Assembly: GCA_947504195.1 (NCBI GenBank)
Contig: CANNGN010000010.1
Coordinates: 1-64,000, forward strand
Length of the DNA: 64,000 nucleotides
Direction: 5' to 3'
DNA from: an uncultured Vibrio sp.
GTDB taxonomy: Bacteria; Pseudomonadota; Gammaproteobacteria; Enterobacterales; Vibrionaceae
Position 1 is the stretch's first letter. Each line of letters opens with the position of its first letter. A program made the translations under genes and the position numbers. The notes below the pieces were generated by a model. That model worked only from the letters and a program-made list of their open reading frames with translations, was not told the origin of the DNA and did not search any database. Shown piece by piece: positions 19,003 through 29,374 of the stretch.

Positions 19003-19166
19003 CTATCTGTTTATTAATATAGAAACACTTATAATTATAGAAAATAGAAGCATATTTCGTACAAAATAATATACACATGTAAATTTTGTGTATTTTTGAA
19101 ACGTCTCCCTTTTATTTTCCCATAATTGAGTAAAATATAATTATCATTTATTCAAATAACCTTGCT

Positions 19167-20885
19167 ATGGACTTAATCCTCTCTCTCCTGCAACAGATGT
19201 GCGTATATTTGGTTTTAGCGTACCTCTTAAGTAAAACCCCATTGGTTTTGCCATTGCTCAATGTCCCTACTCGACTCGACCATAAGCTCGCTACTTATGT
19301 CCTCTTTTCTCTATTTTGCATTATGGGAACCTATTTTGGCCTACAAATAGACGATGCCATCGCCAATACACGAGCAATTGGTGCGGTTATGGGTGGGTTA
19401 TTTGGGGGGCCTGTCGTTGGCGTTGCTGTAGGATTAACTGGAGGGTTACACAGATACTCACTCGGAGGCTTTACCGATCTCGCATGCGCGATATCGACGA
19501 CAACAGAAGGACTTGTTGGTGGGCTACTGCACAGTTACTTGATGAGTCGAAATAAGAAAGAGTGGCTATTTAATCCCGGGATTGTGTTTAGCATTACACT
19601 GGTCGCCGAGGTCCTTCAAATGTCGATTATTCTTGCTGTAGCGCAGCCCTTTGATAAAGCCTATGCACTGGTTTCAACTATCGCGATACCTATGCTCATT
19701 GCCAACTCTATTGGTGCCGCACTATTTATGAGTATTTTGCAGGATAAGCGAACTATTTTTGAACAATACTCTGCAACATTTTCACGCCGAGCACTGCGAA
19801 TTGCAGAACGGTCTATCGGCTTACTTGCGGAAGAATTTGAAGCAAAGAGTGCCAAACAAGTCGCCAAGATCATCTATGAAGAAACCAATGTCGGAGCCGT
19901 TTCCATTACTGATCAGGATAAAATTTTAGCCTTTATCGGTATTGGTGATGACCACCATAAACCAAACACACCAATCTCTTCTGATAGCACCCGCCAAGCA
20001 ATAGACGACAATACTATTATCTACCTTGATGGTAACGAACACCCTTATCAATGCTCTCTTAGTCATGAATGTAAACTAGGGTCGGCGCTGATTATTCCTC
20101 TGCGTTCAGGGGACCAAGTCGTGGGAACCATTAAGCTTTACGAACCAAAACGTAAACTATTCTCTTCAATCAATATGTCCATGGCAGAAGGCATCGCAGA
20201 ACTGCTTTCAAGCCAAATTCTCTATGGACAATATCAGCAGAAGCAAAGCCTGCTCGGCCGCGCTGAGCTCAAATTACTGCAAGCACAAGTGAACCCGCAT
20301 TTTTTGTTTAATGCACTCAATACAATTAGTGCGATTACTCGACGAGATCCTGATAAAGCAAGAGAACTCATTCAACACCTCTCCCAGTTCTTTCGCAGTA
20401 ATCTCAAACAGGACATCGAAAACGTCACTTTGAAAGAAGAACTGGCACACGTAAACGCCTACCTCACTATAGAGCAGGCACGCTTTAGTGATCGTTTAAC
20501 CGTGATTATCGACATAGAACCACATTTACTTTCAGTTCGCCTACCTAGCTTCACATTACAGCCTCTAGTGGAAAATGCGATAAAACATGGCGTATCAAAC
20601 CTTCTCAGCGATGGCGTTATAAAAATTTATAGTGAAGCACAACAAGATGGATATTGGATCATCGTCGAGGATAATGCTGGGTGCTATGTGACTCCAGATG
20701 AACATCATGATGGTTTGGGCATGGAAATTGTCACAAAACGATTAACAAACCTATTTGGATCAAGCTCAAAATTGGACATCGAATCTATACTCAACAAATC
20801 GACTCAGATGAGTTTCTTTATCCCTAGCGATGCAATAGAAAGCTCCAATCACACTCCACAACACGAAGAGAATCATTCATGTTAA
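19167..20885 (+). CDS. btsS: LytS-family sensor histidine kinase, BtsS (YehU)-like
   Basis: 572-residue membrane kinase. The N-terminal part (about 1-195) is the 5TM LytS-type sensor, with the glycine-rich GGLFGGPVVGVAVGLTGG segment. A GAF domain follows (about 210-345), then the LytS-type kinase domain with LQAQVNPHFLFNAL (phospho-His near residue 378) and the N-box QPLVENAIKHG. In E. coli BtsS senses extracellular pyruvate. The stop codon region overlaps the regulator gene by seven bases. It is divergent from aroF. The ligand is inferred from the family and from cstA nearby. Confidence 0.88.
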   Translation: MDLILSLLQQMCVYLVLAYLLSKTPLVLPLLNVPTRLDHKLATYVLFSLFCIMGTYFGLQIDDAIANTRAIGAVMGGLFGGPVVGVAVGLTGGLHRYSLGGFTDLACAISTTTEGLVGGLLHSYLMSRNKKEWLFNPGIVFSITLVAEVLQMSIILAVAQPFDKAYALVSTIAIPMLIANSIGAALFMSILQDKRTIFEQYSATFSRRALRIAERSIGLLAEEFEAKSAKQVAKIIYEETNVGAVSITDQDKILAFIGIGDDHHKPNTPISSDSTRQAIDDNTIIYLDGNEHPYQCSLSHECKLGSALIIPLRSGDQVVGTIKLYEPKRKLFSSINMSMAEGIAELLSSQILYGQYQQKQSLLGRAELKLLQAQVNPHFLFNALNTISAITRRDPDKARELIQHLSQFFRSNLKQDIENVTLKEELAHVNAYLTIEQARFSDRLTVIIDIEPHLLSVRLPSFTLQPLVENAIKHGVSNLLSDGVIKIYSEAQQDGYWIIVEDNAGCYVTPDEHHDGLGMEIVTKRLTNLFGSSSKLDIESILNKSTQMSFFIPSDAIESSNHTPQHEENHSC

Positions 20886-21592
20886 GTGCGCTTATTATCG
20901 ATGATGAAATGTTAGCTCGAGAGGAGCTTATTGCTCAATTGGAGCATTGCAATCATATTGACATAATAGGTCAAGTCAGCAATGCGATAGAAGGTCTCAA
21001 GGCAATACAGCGCCAAAAGCCGGATATCATATTTCTCGACATTCAGATGCCACAGGTGACCGGAATAGAACTTCTAGCAATGCTCGACCCTGAAACTATG
21101 CCTTATGTTGTGTTTGTTACTGCTTACGACCAGTATGCGGTTCAGGCATTTGAAGACAACGCCTTCGACTATTTGCTAAAGCCTATCGACCAAAAACGAT
21201 TGGAAAAGACCATCAAGCGTTTAGTAAAACAAACGCATCATAAACAAGATCTTTCGGCCATTACACCAACATTAGATCAAATCCCTTGCATTGGCCTAAA
21301 TCGAATCTTATTGATTGCCACCAATGATGTGGAGTTTGCCTTTAGTGACGTATCAGGTGTTCAAGTTCAAACCATGCAACAACAAGCAACGAGTCAATTG
21401 TGCTTAAAGCAATTAGAAGCCAAAACAACACTGCTGCGCTGTCATCGCCAGTATTTGATCAATCCAAAAGCCATTCATGAGATTAAGCTATTGGAAAATG
21501 GTTTGGCGGAAGTCATCACCCGAAGTCAACATTCAGTTCCCGTAAGCCGACGCTACCTAAAACTCCTCAAAGAGTCTCTGGGAATGATCTAA
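20879..21592 (+). CDS. btsR: LytTR response regulator, BtsR (YehT)-like
   Basis: 237-residue regulator with an N-terminal receiver domain (acidic IIDDE pocket, phospho-acceptor Asp54 in IIFLDIQMP, and the conserved TAYDQYAVQAF and LLKPID stretches) and a C-terminal LytTR DNA-binding domain (about 135-235, with LLRCHRQYLINPKAI). Translationally coupled to the kinase (7-bp overlap, AAGAGAA upstream). A likely target is cstA 3.5 kb downstream, whose upstream region carries three copies of a LytTR-type half site. Confidence 0.9.
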   Translation: MLSALIIDDEMLAREELIAQLEHCNHIDIIGQVSNAIEGLKAIQRQKPDIIFLDIQMPQVTGIELLAMLDPETMPYVVFVTAYDQYAVQAFEDNAFDYLLKPIDQKRLEKTIKRLVKQTHHKQDLSAITPTLDQIPCIGLNRILLIATNDVEFAFSDVSGVQVQTMQQQATSQLCLKQLEAKTTLLRCHRQYLINPKAIHEIKLLENGLAEVITRSQHSVPVSRRYLKLLKESLGMI

Positions 21593-21629
21593 CTGCCACT
21601 CAAAAGCCTTAAAATAAGATGGGCACTAG

Positions 21630-22616
21630 TTACTGATTGATGATTAGTTTCATTGTCTCACTTGCCTCTTTCCACTCAGTACTGGATTTTAAGTCTGCCA
21701 GCGTAAAAGCGGTGCTTTTTAACATATTAGTGGCTGTTGGCACTTCCATTATTGGTAGGTTATCGATGACTTCAACCGCCTTAGTCGGATCGTTACACAC
21801 CAAGATCATGTCACACCCAGCCGCTAACGATTGGTGAGCTCGTTCGACCACGTTGCCCATCACCGATGCCCCTTCCATACTAAGATCATCTGAGAAAATA
21901 ATACCGTTAAAGCCTACCTGTTGGCGTAATATCTGCTTCAACCAAAACGTAGAGCCACTTGCAGGTTGGTCATCATAATGTGGGTAAACCACGTGTGCAG
22001 GCATCACCGCATCCAGTAATTGAGCGTCAATTTGAGCCTTGAATATCGCCATATCTTGCTCAAATACTGAGTCTCTTGGATCTGAAGGTAACTCAAAGTG
22101 TGAGTCAGCCAATACGGCACCATGGCCGGGAAAATGCTTACCGGTCGTTGCCATACCCGCTGTTTTCATCCCATTTAAAAAAGCCGTGCTATAGCGAATC
22201 ACTTGCTCAACAGATTCTCCAAAAGAGCGACTGCCAATCGCCTTTGAATCGAACCCTTTATCTAAAACTGGGGCAAAACTTAAATCAATATCATGAGCAA
22301 TCAATTCGGCAGCCATTAACCAGCCCCCCTGATCAGCAAACGAAACCTCTTTTGAGTAATTCGCGTAATCTTGCGCCGCCGGAAGAAGAGTAAAACCTTC
22401 ACGAAAACGCTGAACACGCCCACCTTCTTGATCGACGCCAATAATGATCGGCGATCCTGCCGCTTGGCGAATTGAACGATTAAGGGCGACGAGCTGTTCA
22501 CTATCGTAATAGTTTCTCGCAAATAAAATCACACCACCTACCGTTGGGTGTGCGAGTATCTCTTTCTCTTCCGCCGTTAATTCATAACCCGCGACATCTA
22601 ACCACAAAGGGCCCAT
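21630..22616 (-). CDS. nagZ: Beta-N-acetylglucosaminidase NagZ
   Basis: Cytoplasmic glycoside hydrolase family 3 enzyme that removes GlcNAc from 1,6-anhydromuropeptides during cell wall recycling. The 328 residues show the [12 protein letters not shown] substrate loop, the family-3 motif KHFPGHG followed by DSHFELP (His/Asp catalytic dyad loop), and a DDLSMEGA segment with the nucleophile Asp. AAGGA lies nine bases before the ATG. It is divergent from anmK and murQ, which act on the next intermediates. Confidence 0.96.
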   Translation of the reverse strand: MGPLWLDVAGYELTAEEKEILAHPTVGGVILFARNYYDSEQLVALNRSIRQAAGSPIIIGVDQEGGRVQRFREGFTLLPAAQDYANYSKEVSFADQGGWLMAAELIAHDIDLSFAPVLDKGFDSKAIGSRSFGESVEQVIRYSTAFLNGMKTAGMATTGKHFPGHGAVLADSHFELPSDPRDSVFEQDMAIFKAQIDAQLLDAVMPAHVVYPHYDDQPASGSTFWLKQILRQQVGFNGIIFSDDLSMEGASVMGNVVERAHQSLAAGCDMILVCNDPTKAVEVIDNLPIMEVPTATNMLKSTAFTLADLKSSTEWKEASETMKLIINQ

Positions 22617-22790
22617 ATCTGATCCTTGCTATCTAAATCTATGATTCTATTCTAGCAAGCAACACGTTGGCATTGGAGCACTATCTTGAGATTCAACGAT
22701 GTTAGTGAGACTATTGCACCATAAATAGCTCAGCAAGGCTTTGGTGACACCGCTGGCAGCAGACATTCCAATCTAAACAGGCAACTAAAA

Positions 22791-23945
22791 ATGGCAACGA
22801 ACGAACCCGAATACTATATTGGCGTCATGTCTGGCACGAGCTTAGACGGTGTCGATGTCGCTTTAGTCGAATGCCAACAGTCATCGTCTCGTCTCATTAC
22901 GCACTATTGTCATCCGATGCCAGATAGTCTCAAGCAGCAAGTCACTAAAATTAGCACTGGACAAGCACTGTCTATTAAAACATTCGGCGAACTTGACCAC
23001 CAACTTGGCCAACTCTTTGCCGATGCCGTACTCGCATTGCTGGCATTGCCCGAATGCACAATAGAACACACAAAGATTCGAGCAATTGGGAACCACGGCC
23101 AAACAGTATTCCACCAACCGGAAGGTGAAACGCCATTTACCTTGCAATTGGGTGATGCCAATATTATTGCAGCACGAACAGGGATTGAAACCATTGCTGA
23201 CTTTCGCCGCAAAGATATGGCGTTTGGAGGTCAAGGTGCGCCGCTTGTTCCTGCTTTTCATCAAACGCTTTTTGAATCCAATAACTCGAGTTTGATTGTG
23301 CTTAATATTGGCGGCATTGCCAATATTTCCGTATTCACGCCAGATGGTCAGGTCGTGGGCTATGACACCGGCCCCGGCAATGGTTTGATCGACAGTTGGT
23401 GCTATCAACACACTGGAAATAGATTTGATTGCGGTGGCAAATGGGCGCAACAAGGAAAGGTAAATTCGGCATTTTTGTCGCAAATGCTTAGCGATCCCTT
23501 TTTTAGTAAACCCGCTCCTAAGAGTACTGGAAGAGAGTATTTTCATCTTGATTGGATTCGCAACCAAATCGAATTGTGCGATGAAGAAATGACGCAGCAA
23601 GATGTGCAACGAACCCTTACCGAACTGACAATCAGCAGTATTGTTGCTGAAGCCGTCTCTCATCAAGCAGGCTCTTCTCCTCAATTATTGGTCTGTGGCG
23701 GAGGCGTACAAAACCCTTTAATCATGCAACAGCTAAAACAACAACTTCCAGCGTGGCAAGTAATGACGACCTCTCAGCTAGGTATTGATGCCGACTTTAT
23801 GGAAGCGATGGCTTTTGCCTGGTTAGCCTATCGACGAGTTCACAACCTACCCAGCAACTTGCCGCTGGTTACAGGGGCAAGCAAAGCGGTAAGTTTAGGG
23901 GTTATTTACCCAGCCGATAACATTTCAGATATCGATCGTAACTAA
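22791..23945 (+). CDS. anmK: Anhydro-N-acetylmuramic acid kinase AnmK
   Basis: Cleaves and phosphorylates 1,6-anhydro-MurNAc to MurNAc 6-phosphate in the cytoplasm. The protein is 384 residues, about 15 longer than E. coli AnmK. Diagnostic segments are GVMSGTSLDGVDVAL at the N-terminus, GNHGQTVFHQP, FRRKDMAFGGQGAPLVP, NIGGIANIS and DTGPGNGLID. It precedes murQ by 35 bp on the same strand, giving the order of enzymes in the pathway. The coding strand is open in several other frames opposite this gene, but these look like shadows. Confidence 0.96.
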   Translation: MATNEPEYYIGVMSGTSLDGVDVALVECQQSSSRLITHYCHPMPDSLKQQVTKISTGQALSIKTFGELDHQLGQLFADAVLALLALPECTIEHTKIRAIGNHGQTVFHQPEGETPFTLQLGDANIIAARTGIETIADFRRKDMAFGGQGAPLVPAFHQTLFESNNSSLIVLNIGGIANISVFTPDGQVVGYDTGPGNGLIDSWCYQHTGNRFDCGGKWAQQGKVNSAFLSQMLSDPFFSKPAPKSTGREYFHLDWIRNQIELCDEEMTQQDVQRTLTELTISSIVAEAVSHQAGSSPQLLVCGGGVQNPLIMQQLKQQLPAWQVMTTSQLGIDADFMEAMAFAWLAYRRVHNLPSNLPLVTGASKAVSLGVIYPADNISDIDRN

Positions 23946-23950
23946 CTTAG

Positions 23951-24898
<948 letters not shown>

Positions 24899-24921
24899 CG
24901 CCTTTGCCACCATTGATATCC

Positions 24922-24950
24922 GTCAATTAAGCACACAATGCTTAATTGAC
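24922..24950. repeat. Perfect 12-bp palindrome after murQ
   Basis: GTCAATTAAGCA / TGCTTAATTGAC with a 5-nt loop, starting 24 bp after the murQ stop. It has no T-run on the plus side, so it is not a classic terminator. It may end murQ mRNA by processing, or be an operator for the cstA side. It ends two bases before the first ACCACTTA repeat. Confidence 0.6.
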
Positions 24951-24952
24951 AA

Positions 24953-25000
24953 ACCACTTAATTACTCCAAAGACCACTTATTTTAATATTCGACCACTTA
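24953..25000 (+). promoter_or_regulatory. Triple ACCACTTA repeat, candidate BtsR binding sites upstream of cstA
   Basis: Three identical direct repeats ACCACTTA lie at 24953, 24973 and 24993, each separated by 12 bp (20-bp period), about 98-145 bp before the cstA ATG. LytTR regulators bind direct repeats spaced about two helical turns apart. The E. coli YehT/BtsR half site, as I recall it, is ACC(G/A)CT(C/T)A, which these match. With BtsSR encoded nearby, this is the best candidate for its operator. Binding is inferred. Confidence 0.75.
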
Positions 25001-25097
25001 CCTCAATAGCTAATGTTTCTATTTCATCAAAGCGATATTGTGCAATCTGACCTTGATTACACTCTACACAAAATTACAAAAATAGAAGGAACATCCT

Positions 25098-26576
25098 ATG
25101 CTATGGTTCTTAACTTGTATGGCCGCCCTCCTAGGTGGCTATTACCTTTACGGAAGCTTTGTCGAAAAAGTATTTGGTATCAATCATAAACGCACCACTC
25201 CTGCTCACAGCATGGAAGATGGCGTTGATTATGTGCCTATGTCAACTCCCAAAGTTTATCTCGTACAATTACTCAACATCGCAGGTGTTGGCCCAATTTT
25301 TGGCCCAATCATGGGTGCACTATACGGTCCTGCTGCAATGTTGTGGATTGTCCTCGGTTGTATCTTTGCCGGCGCAACCCATGACTATTTCTCAGGAATG
25401 CTATCGGTCAGAAATGGTGGTGCTTCCGTCCCTACTTTAACTGGGCGTTACCTAGGCAATGGCGCAAAACATTTCATGAACATCTTTGCCATTATCCTTC
25501 TGCTTCTAGTTGGTGTTGTATTCGTATCAGCTCCAGCAGGTATGTTAACCAAACTGGTTAATGATCAATTCAATCTTGGTATTGGTTCAATTGTAATGGT
25601 GCTGGGGATCTTCGCTTACTACATCATTGCGACTATCGTTCCCGTCGATAAAATCATCGGTCGCCTATATCCATTCTTTGGTGCTCTGCTGATCTTTATG
25701 TCAGTTGGACTCATGACCGCAATTGGCTTCTCTGACCAACATACAGTTCTTGGTGGATTTGAAGTTTCTGATATGTTCAGCAACATGAACCCTAATGACA
25801 TGCCTTTATGGCCTGGCCTATTTATCACCATCGCATGTGGTGCTATCTCTGGGTTCCACGCAACTCAGTCTCCAATGATGGCTCGTTGTATGGAAAATGA
25901 AAGCAATGGTCGCTTCGTATTCTACGGTGCGATGATTGGCGAAGGTATGATTGCACTTATCTGGTGTACAATCGCTCTATCGTTCTTCGGTACGCTTGAA
26001 GGCCTACAAGAAGCCATTAAAGCAGGTGGCCCTGGTAATGTTGTTTACTCTGCATCATTTGGCTTACTTGGTGTATTCGGTGGTATCCTTGCATTCCTTG
26101 GTGTGGTTATCCTTCCAATTACCTCTGGCGATACCGCGTTCCGCTCTAGCCGCTTGATTCTTGCTGAATACTTCAACATGAAGCAAAAAACACTAGTAAG
26201 TCGCTTAATGATGGCCGCACCACTATTTGTTATCGGTGCAGTACTAACGCAAGTTGACTTTGGGATAATCTGGCGCTACTTCGGATTTGCCAACCAAAGT
26301 ACAGCTGTTGTCATGCTATGGACTGCAAGTGCCTACTTGATTCGTCACAATAAGTTCCACTGGATTACAACGATACCTGCTATGTTCATGAATACAGTCG
26401 TTCTTAGCTTTATCTTAAGCAGCTCGAAGCTTGGCTTTGGTCTACCAATGCAAATATCAACTGTCCTAGGTTTCTTAGGCGCTATTGCAATGTTTGCCTT
26501 TGTTATCAAAAAAGCGAAACAAACTGACGGTGTCGATCTATCAGACGCAGAACCCGCAACTCCGAGTAAAGTATAA
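25098..26576 (+). CDS. cstA: CstA-family carbon starvation / pyruvate transporter
   Basis: 492-residue polytopic inner-membrane protein of the CstA family (short form; E. coli CstA and BtsT are about 700). It starts MLWFLTCMAALLGGYYLYGSF and has around a dozen hydrophobic segments plus conserved IAGVGPIFGPIMGALYGP and SGFHATQSPMMARC stretches. Family members transport pyruvate or peptides under carbon starvation. AAGGA precedes the ATG. The upstream repeats and the nearby BtsS/BtsR pair suggest induction by pyruvate. Substrate is inferred. Confidence 0.9.
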   Translation: MLWFLTCMAALLGGYYLYGSFVEKVFGINHKRTTPAHSMEDGVDYVPMSTPKVYLVQLLNIAGVGPIFGPIMGALYGPAAMLWIVLGCIFAGATHDYFSGMLSVRNGGASVPTLTGRYLGNGAKHFMNIFAIILLLLVGVVFVSAPAGMLTKLVNDQFNLGIGSIVMVLGIFAYYIIATIVPVDKIIGRLYPFFGALLIFMSVGLMTAIGFSDQHTVLGGFEVSDMFSNMNPNDMPLWPGLFITIACGAISGFHATQSPMMARCMENESNGRFVFYGAMIGEGMIALIWCTIALSFFGTLEGLQEAIKAGGPGNVVYSASFGLLGVFGGILAFLGVVILPITSGDTAFRSSRLILAEYFNMKQKTLVSRLMMAAPLFVIGAVLTQVDFGIIWRYFGFANQSTAVVMLWTASAYLIRHNKFHWITTIPAMFMNTVVLSFILSSSKLGFGLPMQISTVLGFLGAIAMFAFVIKKAKQTDGVDLSDAEPATPSKV

Positions 26577-26601
26577 GTTTATATAACAACATTGATCATT
26601 T

Positions 26602-26625
26602 GGGCTCAGAAATGAGCCCTTTTTT
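26602..26625 (+). terminator. Intrinsic terminator of cstA
   Basis: A perfect 7-bp stem GGGCTCA / TGAGCCC with a GAAA tetraloop, followed by six T. Confidence 0.93.
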
Positions 26626-26704
26626 ATTGTCTACAACTCAACTTGACTTTAGCCTCACAAAAACGCAAGTTATCTCCATTACTGAATCGAATATGGAGTA
26701 GACA

Positions 26705-27214
26705 ATGACGAAAGGCTTTCAATGGGATTGGGTAGTCAAAATCACACACTGGTCAGTGGCAATACTATTTATTGCTAACTTTTACTTCACAGACGAAGGT
26801 GGTGATATTCATATCTGGTGTGGCTATGGCATTCTCGGTTTGGTGGGACTTCGTTTACTTTGGGGATTAGTAACCCATTCCCCTGCACGCCTATCGTCCT
26901 TTTTTCCTTCTCCTTTTTCAGCATTAAAACACTTAAAAGAAGTCCTAAAAACTCGAAAAGACGATCATGAAGGACACAATCCCGCTGGAGCCATAATGAT
27001 TTGGGCTATGTGGTTAGGTCTACTTACCACGGGAACATCTGGGTGGATGATGGAAACGGATATGTTCTGGGCCGAGATTTGGGTCGAGGAATTACACGAA
27101 ACGGCGGCAAACGTAACGTTTACTTGTGTCTGCATTCATGTATCAGCTGTCATATTAATGAGCTTTTTGACCGGCAATCGGTATATCCAAACGATTTCAC
27201 CGTTTAAAAAATAA
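26705..27214 (+). CDS. Cytochrome b561-type diheme membrane protein
   Basis: 169-residue four-helix membrane protein of the cytochrome b561 / Ni-Fe hydrogenase b-type cytochrome family. Likely heme ligand histidines lie in transmembrane segments (KITHWSV, GDIHIWCGYG, EELHETAAN, CIHVSAV), and the GYGILGLVGLRLLWG helix is typical. It would move electrons at the inner membrane, and the partner is unknown. GGAG precedes the ATG. It follows cstA but is separated from it by a terminator. Confidence 0.82.
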   Translation: MTKGFQWDWVVKITHWSVAILFIANFYFTDEGGDIHIWCGYGILGLVGLRLLWGLVTHSPARLSSFFPSPFSALKHLKEVLKTRKDDHEGHNPAGAIMIWAMWLGLLTTGTSGWMMETDMFWAEIWVEELHETAANVTFTCVCIHVSAVILMSFLTGNRYIQTISPFKK

Positions 27215-27247
27215 AAAGTCCAATTAGAACACTGACTAATCGGACTT
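27211..27247 (-). terminator. Terminator for ispH (possibly both directions)
   Basis: Arms AAGTCCAATTAG and CTAATCGGACTT. The single mismatch becomes a G-U pair in the minus-strand transcript, which then has a run of T (TTTTTATTTTTT). It lies just after the cytochrome gene and downstream of ispH. Confidence 0.8.
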
Positions 27248-27305
27248 AACATTTAAACGTTAGAATTCACAACTTTATAGCCGCATAATTAGCGGCGATG
27301 AAGTT

Positions 27306-28256
27306 CTATTCAACCTGTTTAATCTGAAGCTCTTTAGGCACTTCAAAGAACATATTTTCTTCTCGACCAAGCACTTCTTCAATATCAGTAGCTCCAAGAT
27401 CTTGAATTCTAGCCAATATTTGATTCACAAGTTCCTCTGGTGCAGAGGCTCCAGCAGTGACACCGACCAAGGTTTTATTATCAAACCAATTTGCTTCAAT
27501 GTCTTCTGGACAATCAATAAGGTAGCTCGATGTACCCAGCTTTTCCGATAACTCTTTTAGCCGTGTTGAGTTGGATGAGTTTTTAGATCCAACGACAATC
27601 ATCACATCAACTTGATTCGCTAAAATACGTACCGCATCTTGACGGTTTTGCGTCGCATAACAAATATCATCTTTCCGGGGACCTTGGATATTAGGAAAGA
27701 CCTTACGTAGCTCATTAATAACATCAGAAGTTTCATCGACAGAGAGCGTTGTCTGGCTGACGTAATGTAAATTATTAGGATCTTTCACTTTATCCAATAG
27801 ATTCACAACATCACTAGGGTATTCCACCAAATACATTCCGCCTTGGTCACTTGAGTACTGCCCCATCGTGCCTTCAACCTCAGGGTGTCCTGCATGCCCG
27901 ATCAATACAACTTCCATATGGCGACGACTTGCTCGAGCGACTTCCATATGCACTTTTGTTACCAAAGGACACGTTGCATCAAAAACCGTTAAGTCACGAT
28001 CTTTCGCCTCATTACGTACTTTTTGTGATACCCCGTGTGCCGAGAAGATCACAATATTATCGTCGGGTACATCACTAATATTTTCGACAAAAACGGCACC
28101 ACGCTGTTTTAGGCCTTCAACAACAAATCGGTTGTGAACCACTTCGTGGCGAACATAAATCGGCGGTTGATACATTTCTAACGCTCGCTCGACGATGCTA
28201 ATAGCACGGTCAACACCGGCACAAAAGCCACGCGGGTTAGCGAGTAAAATTTTCAT
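27306..28256 (-). CDS. ispH: 4-hydroxy-3-methylbut-2-enyl diphosphate reductase IspH
   Basis: Last step of the MEP isoprenoid pathway, an iron-sulfur enzyme making IPP and DMAPP. The three cluster cysteines are visible in [11 protein letters not shown] (Cys12), [11 protein letters not shown] and [10 protein letters not shown]. The start is placed at [12 protein letters not shown] (316 residues), the usual family N-terminus. An ATG four codons upstream is possible, and neither has a strong ribosome site. It is the distal gene of the ribF-ileS-lspA-fkpB-ispH run, as in E. coli. Confidence 0.96.
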   Translation of the reverse strand: MKILLANPRGFCAGVDRAISIVERALEMYQPPIYVRHEVVHNRFVVEGLKQRGAVFVENISDVPDDNIVIFSAHGVSQKVRNEAKDRDLTVFDATCPLVTKVHMEVARASRRHMEVVLIGHAGHPEVEGTMGQYSSDQGGMYLVEYPSDVVNLLDKVKDPNNLHYVSQTTLSVDETSDVINELRKVFPNIQGPRKDDICYATQNRQDAVRILANQVDVMIVVGSKNSSNSTRLKELSEKLGTSSYLIDCPEDIEANWFDNKTLVGVTAGASAPEELVNQILARIQDLGATDIEEVLGREENMFFEVPKELQIKQVE

Positions 28257-28310
28257 ATTATTGCTCATACTAATTAATCTGCCGATATTTCAGTTTGTTA
28301 AAAGTGTTGT

Positions 28311-28742
28311 TTATTGTACAGATAAAATCTCTACATCAAAGATTACATCTTGCCCCGCCAAAGGATGATTGAAGTCCACCTTAACTGACTCACCTTCAAT
28401 CGACGTAATAATTCCAGGAATTTCAACCCCGTCAGCTCCCGTAAAAGCCATGATGGTTCCGACTTCAACAGCAGCATCACCGACAAATTTTGATTTATCC
28501 ATATAGTGAATCGCATCAGGGTTAGGCTGGCCAAACGCATCATCCGCTTTTAGCTCAATAGCTTGAGCATCACCTTCTTTTAGTCCAAGCAAGCTCTGCT
28601 CAAAGTTGGGACTAAGGCTTCCGTCACCCATAACAAACACCGCAGGCTTGTCCATATTGCGGGTTGAATCCGCCACCGAACCATCTTTAAGTTTGATGGA
28701 GAAATGAAGTGTTACAGTCGAATTTTGAGTAATACTGGTCAC
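28311..28742 (-). CDS. fkpB: FKBP-type peptidyl-prolyl isomerase FkpB (SlpA)
   Basis: 143-residue SlyD-like FKBP prolyl isomerase / chaperone. The FKBP core (VTLHFSIKLKDGSVADST, EQSLLGLKEGD) is interrupted by the insert-in-flap domain (PDAIHYMDKSKFV...GVEIPGII), ending DFNHPLAGQDVIFDVEIL. Translation starts at a GTG with GGAG seven bases upstream. It lies between lspA and ispH, its conserved place, but an intrinsic terminator separates it from lspA. Confidence 0.94.
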   Translation of the reverse strand: MTSITQNSTVTLHFSIKLKDGSVADSTRNMDKPAVFVMGDGSLSPNFEQSLLGLKEGDAQAIELKADDAFGQPNPDAIHYMDKSKFVGDAAVEVGTIMAFTGADGVEIPGIITSIEGESVKVDFNHPLAGQDVIFDVEILSVQ

Positions 28743-28801
28743 AGAAGTGCTCCAAAATAGTCATAAAAAGTAAAAGCGATATAGATATATCCCTTTATGA
28801 C

Positions 28802-28833
28802 AAAAAGCGCCACCTGAATCAACAGACAGCGCT
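28802..28833 (-). terminator. Internal terminator between lspA and fkpB
   Basis: On the minus strand AGCGCTGTCTG pairs over 11 positions with CAGGTGGCGCT (with G-U pairs) around a 6-nt loop, followed by TTTTTG. It should reduce read-through from lspA into fkpB-ispH, so that pair may have a separate promoter. Confidence 0.75.
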
Positions 28834-28856
28834 TGTGGTTATTCATATTAGTGAAC

Positions 28857-29369
28857 TTAACTCACTCTTTTATCGTCAGTGCTCTTGGTGCGAAAACCGT
28901 CCAAAATCAACATTCCAGCGCCAATACAAATCGCACTATCTGCCAAATTGAATGCAGCAAAGTGGTAGCTTCCCCAATAAAAATCGAGGTAGTCGACGAC
29001 AAAACCATGAACGATTCGGTCAAATACATTGCCGACAGCACCACCAATCACTAAGGCGTAAGCACAATTACTCCACTTTTCAGCAGCCGATTGTTTGCCC
29101 ATCCAAAACATCAGCATAGCAACGACAAAAAACGCAATCGAACTAAACAACCAACGTTGCCATCCGCCTTGATCACTGAGAAAGCTAAAGGCTGCTCCGT
29201 GATTATGAACATACAACAAATTGAAAAATGAGGTCACTTCAATTCGATTTGCCCAGCCATACCCCATCTTATCCATCACCAGTAATTTAATACCAATATC
29301 AGCAATAAAAATAAGGAGCGCTAACCAAAGCCAACGCAATCCAGATTGTTTAATGTCGTTCATACTCAT
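28857..29369 (-). CDS. lspA: Lipoprotein signal peptidase LspA
   Basis: Aspartic protease of the inner membrane (signal peptidase II) that cleaves prolipoproteins before the lipidated Cys. It has four transmembrane segments. The catalytic aspartates lie in [18 protein letters not shown] and FNLADSAI. At 170 residues it is a normal length. Two close ATGs (29369 and 29363) are possible starts with no clear preference. It begins five bases after the ileS stop, so the two are cotranscribed. Confidence 0.96.
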   Translation of the reverse strand: MSMNDIKQSGLRWLWLALLIFIADIGIKLLVMDKMGYGWANRIEVTSFFNLLYVHNHGAAFSFLSDQGGWQRWLFSSIAFFVVAMLMFWMGKQSAAEKWSNCAYALVIGGAVGNVFDRIVHGFVVDYLDFYWGSYHFAAFNLADSAICIGAGMLILDGFRTKSTDDKRVS

Positions 29370-29374
29370 GCTAG

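Noticed and set aside
22881..23684. Long open frame (267 codons) opposite anmK on the minus strand
   Set aside because: It lies fully inside anmK, lacks a good ribosome site and resembles no family; anmK motifs are complete on the other strand.
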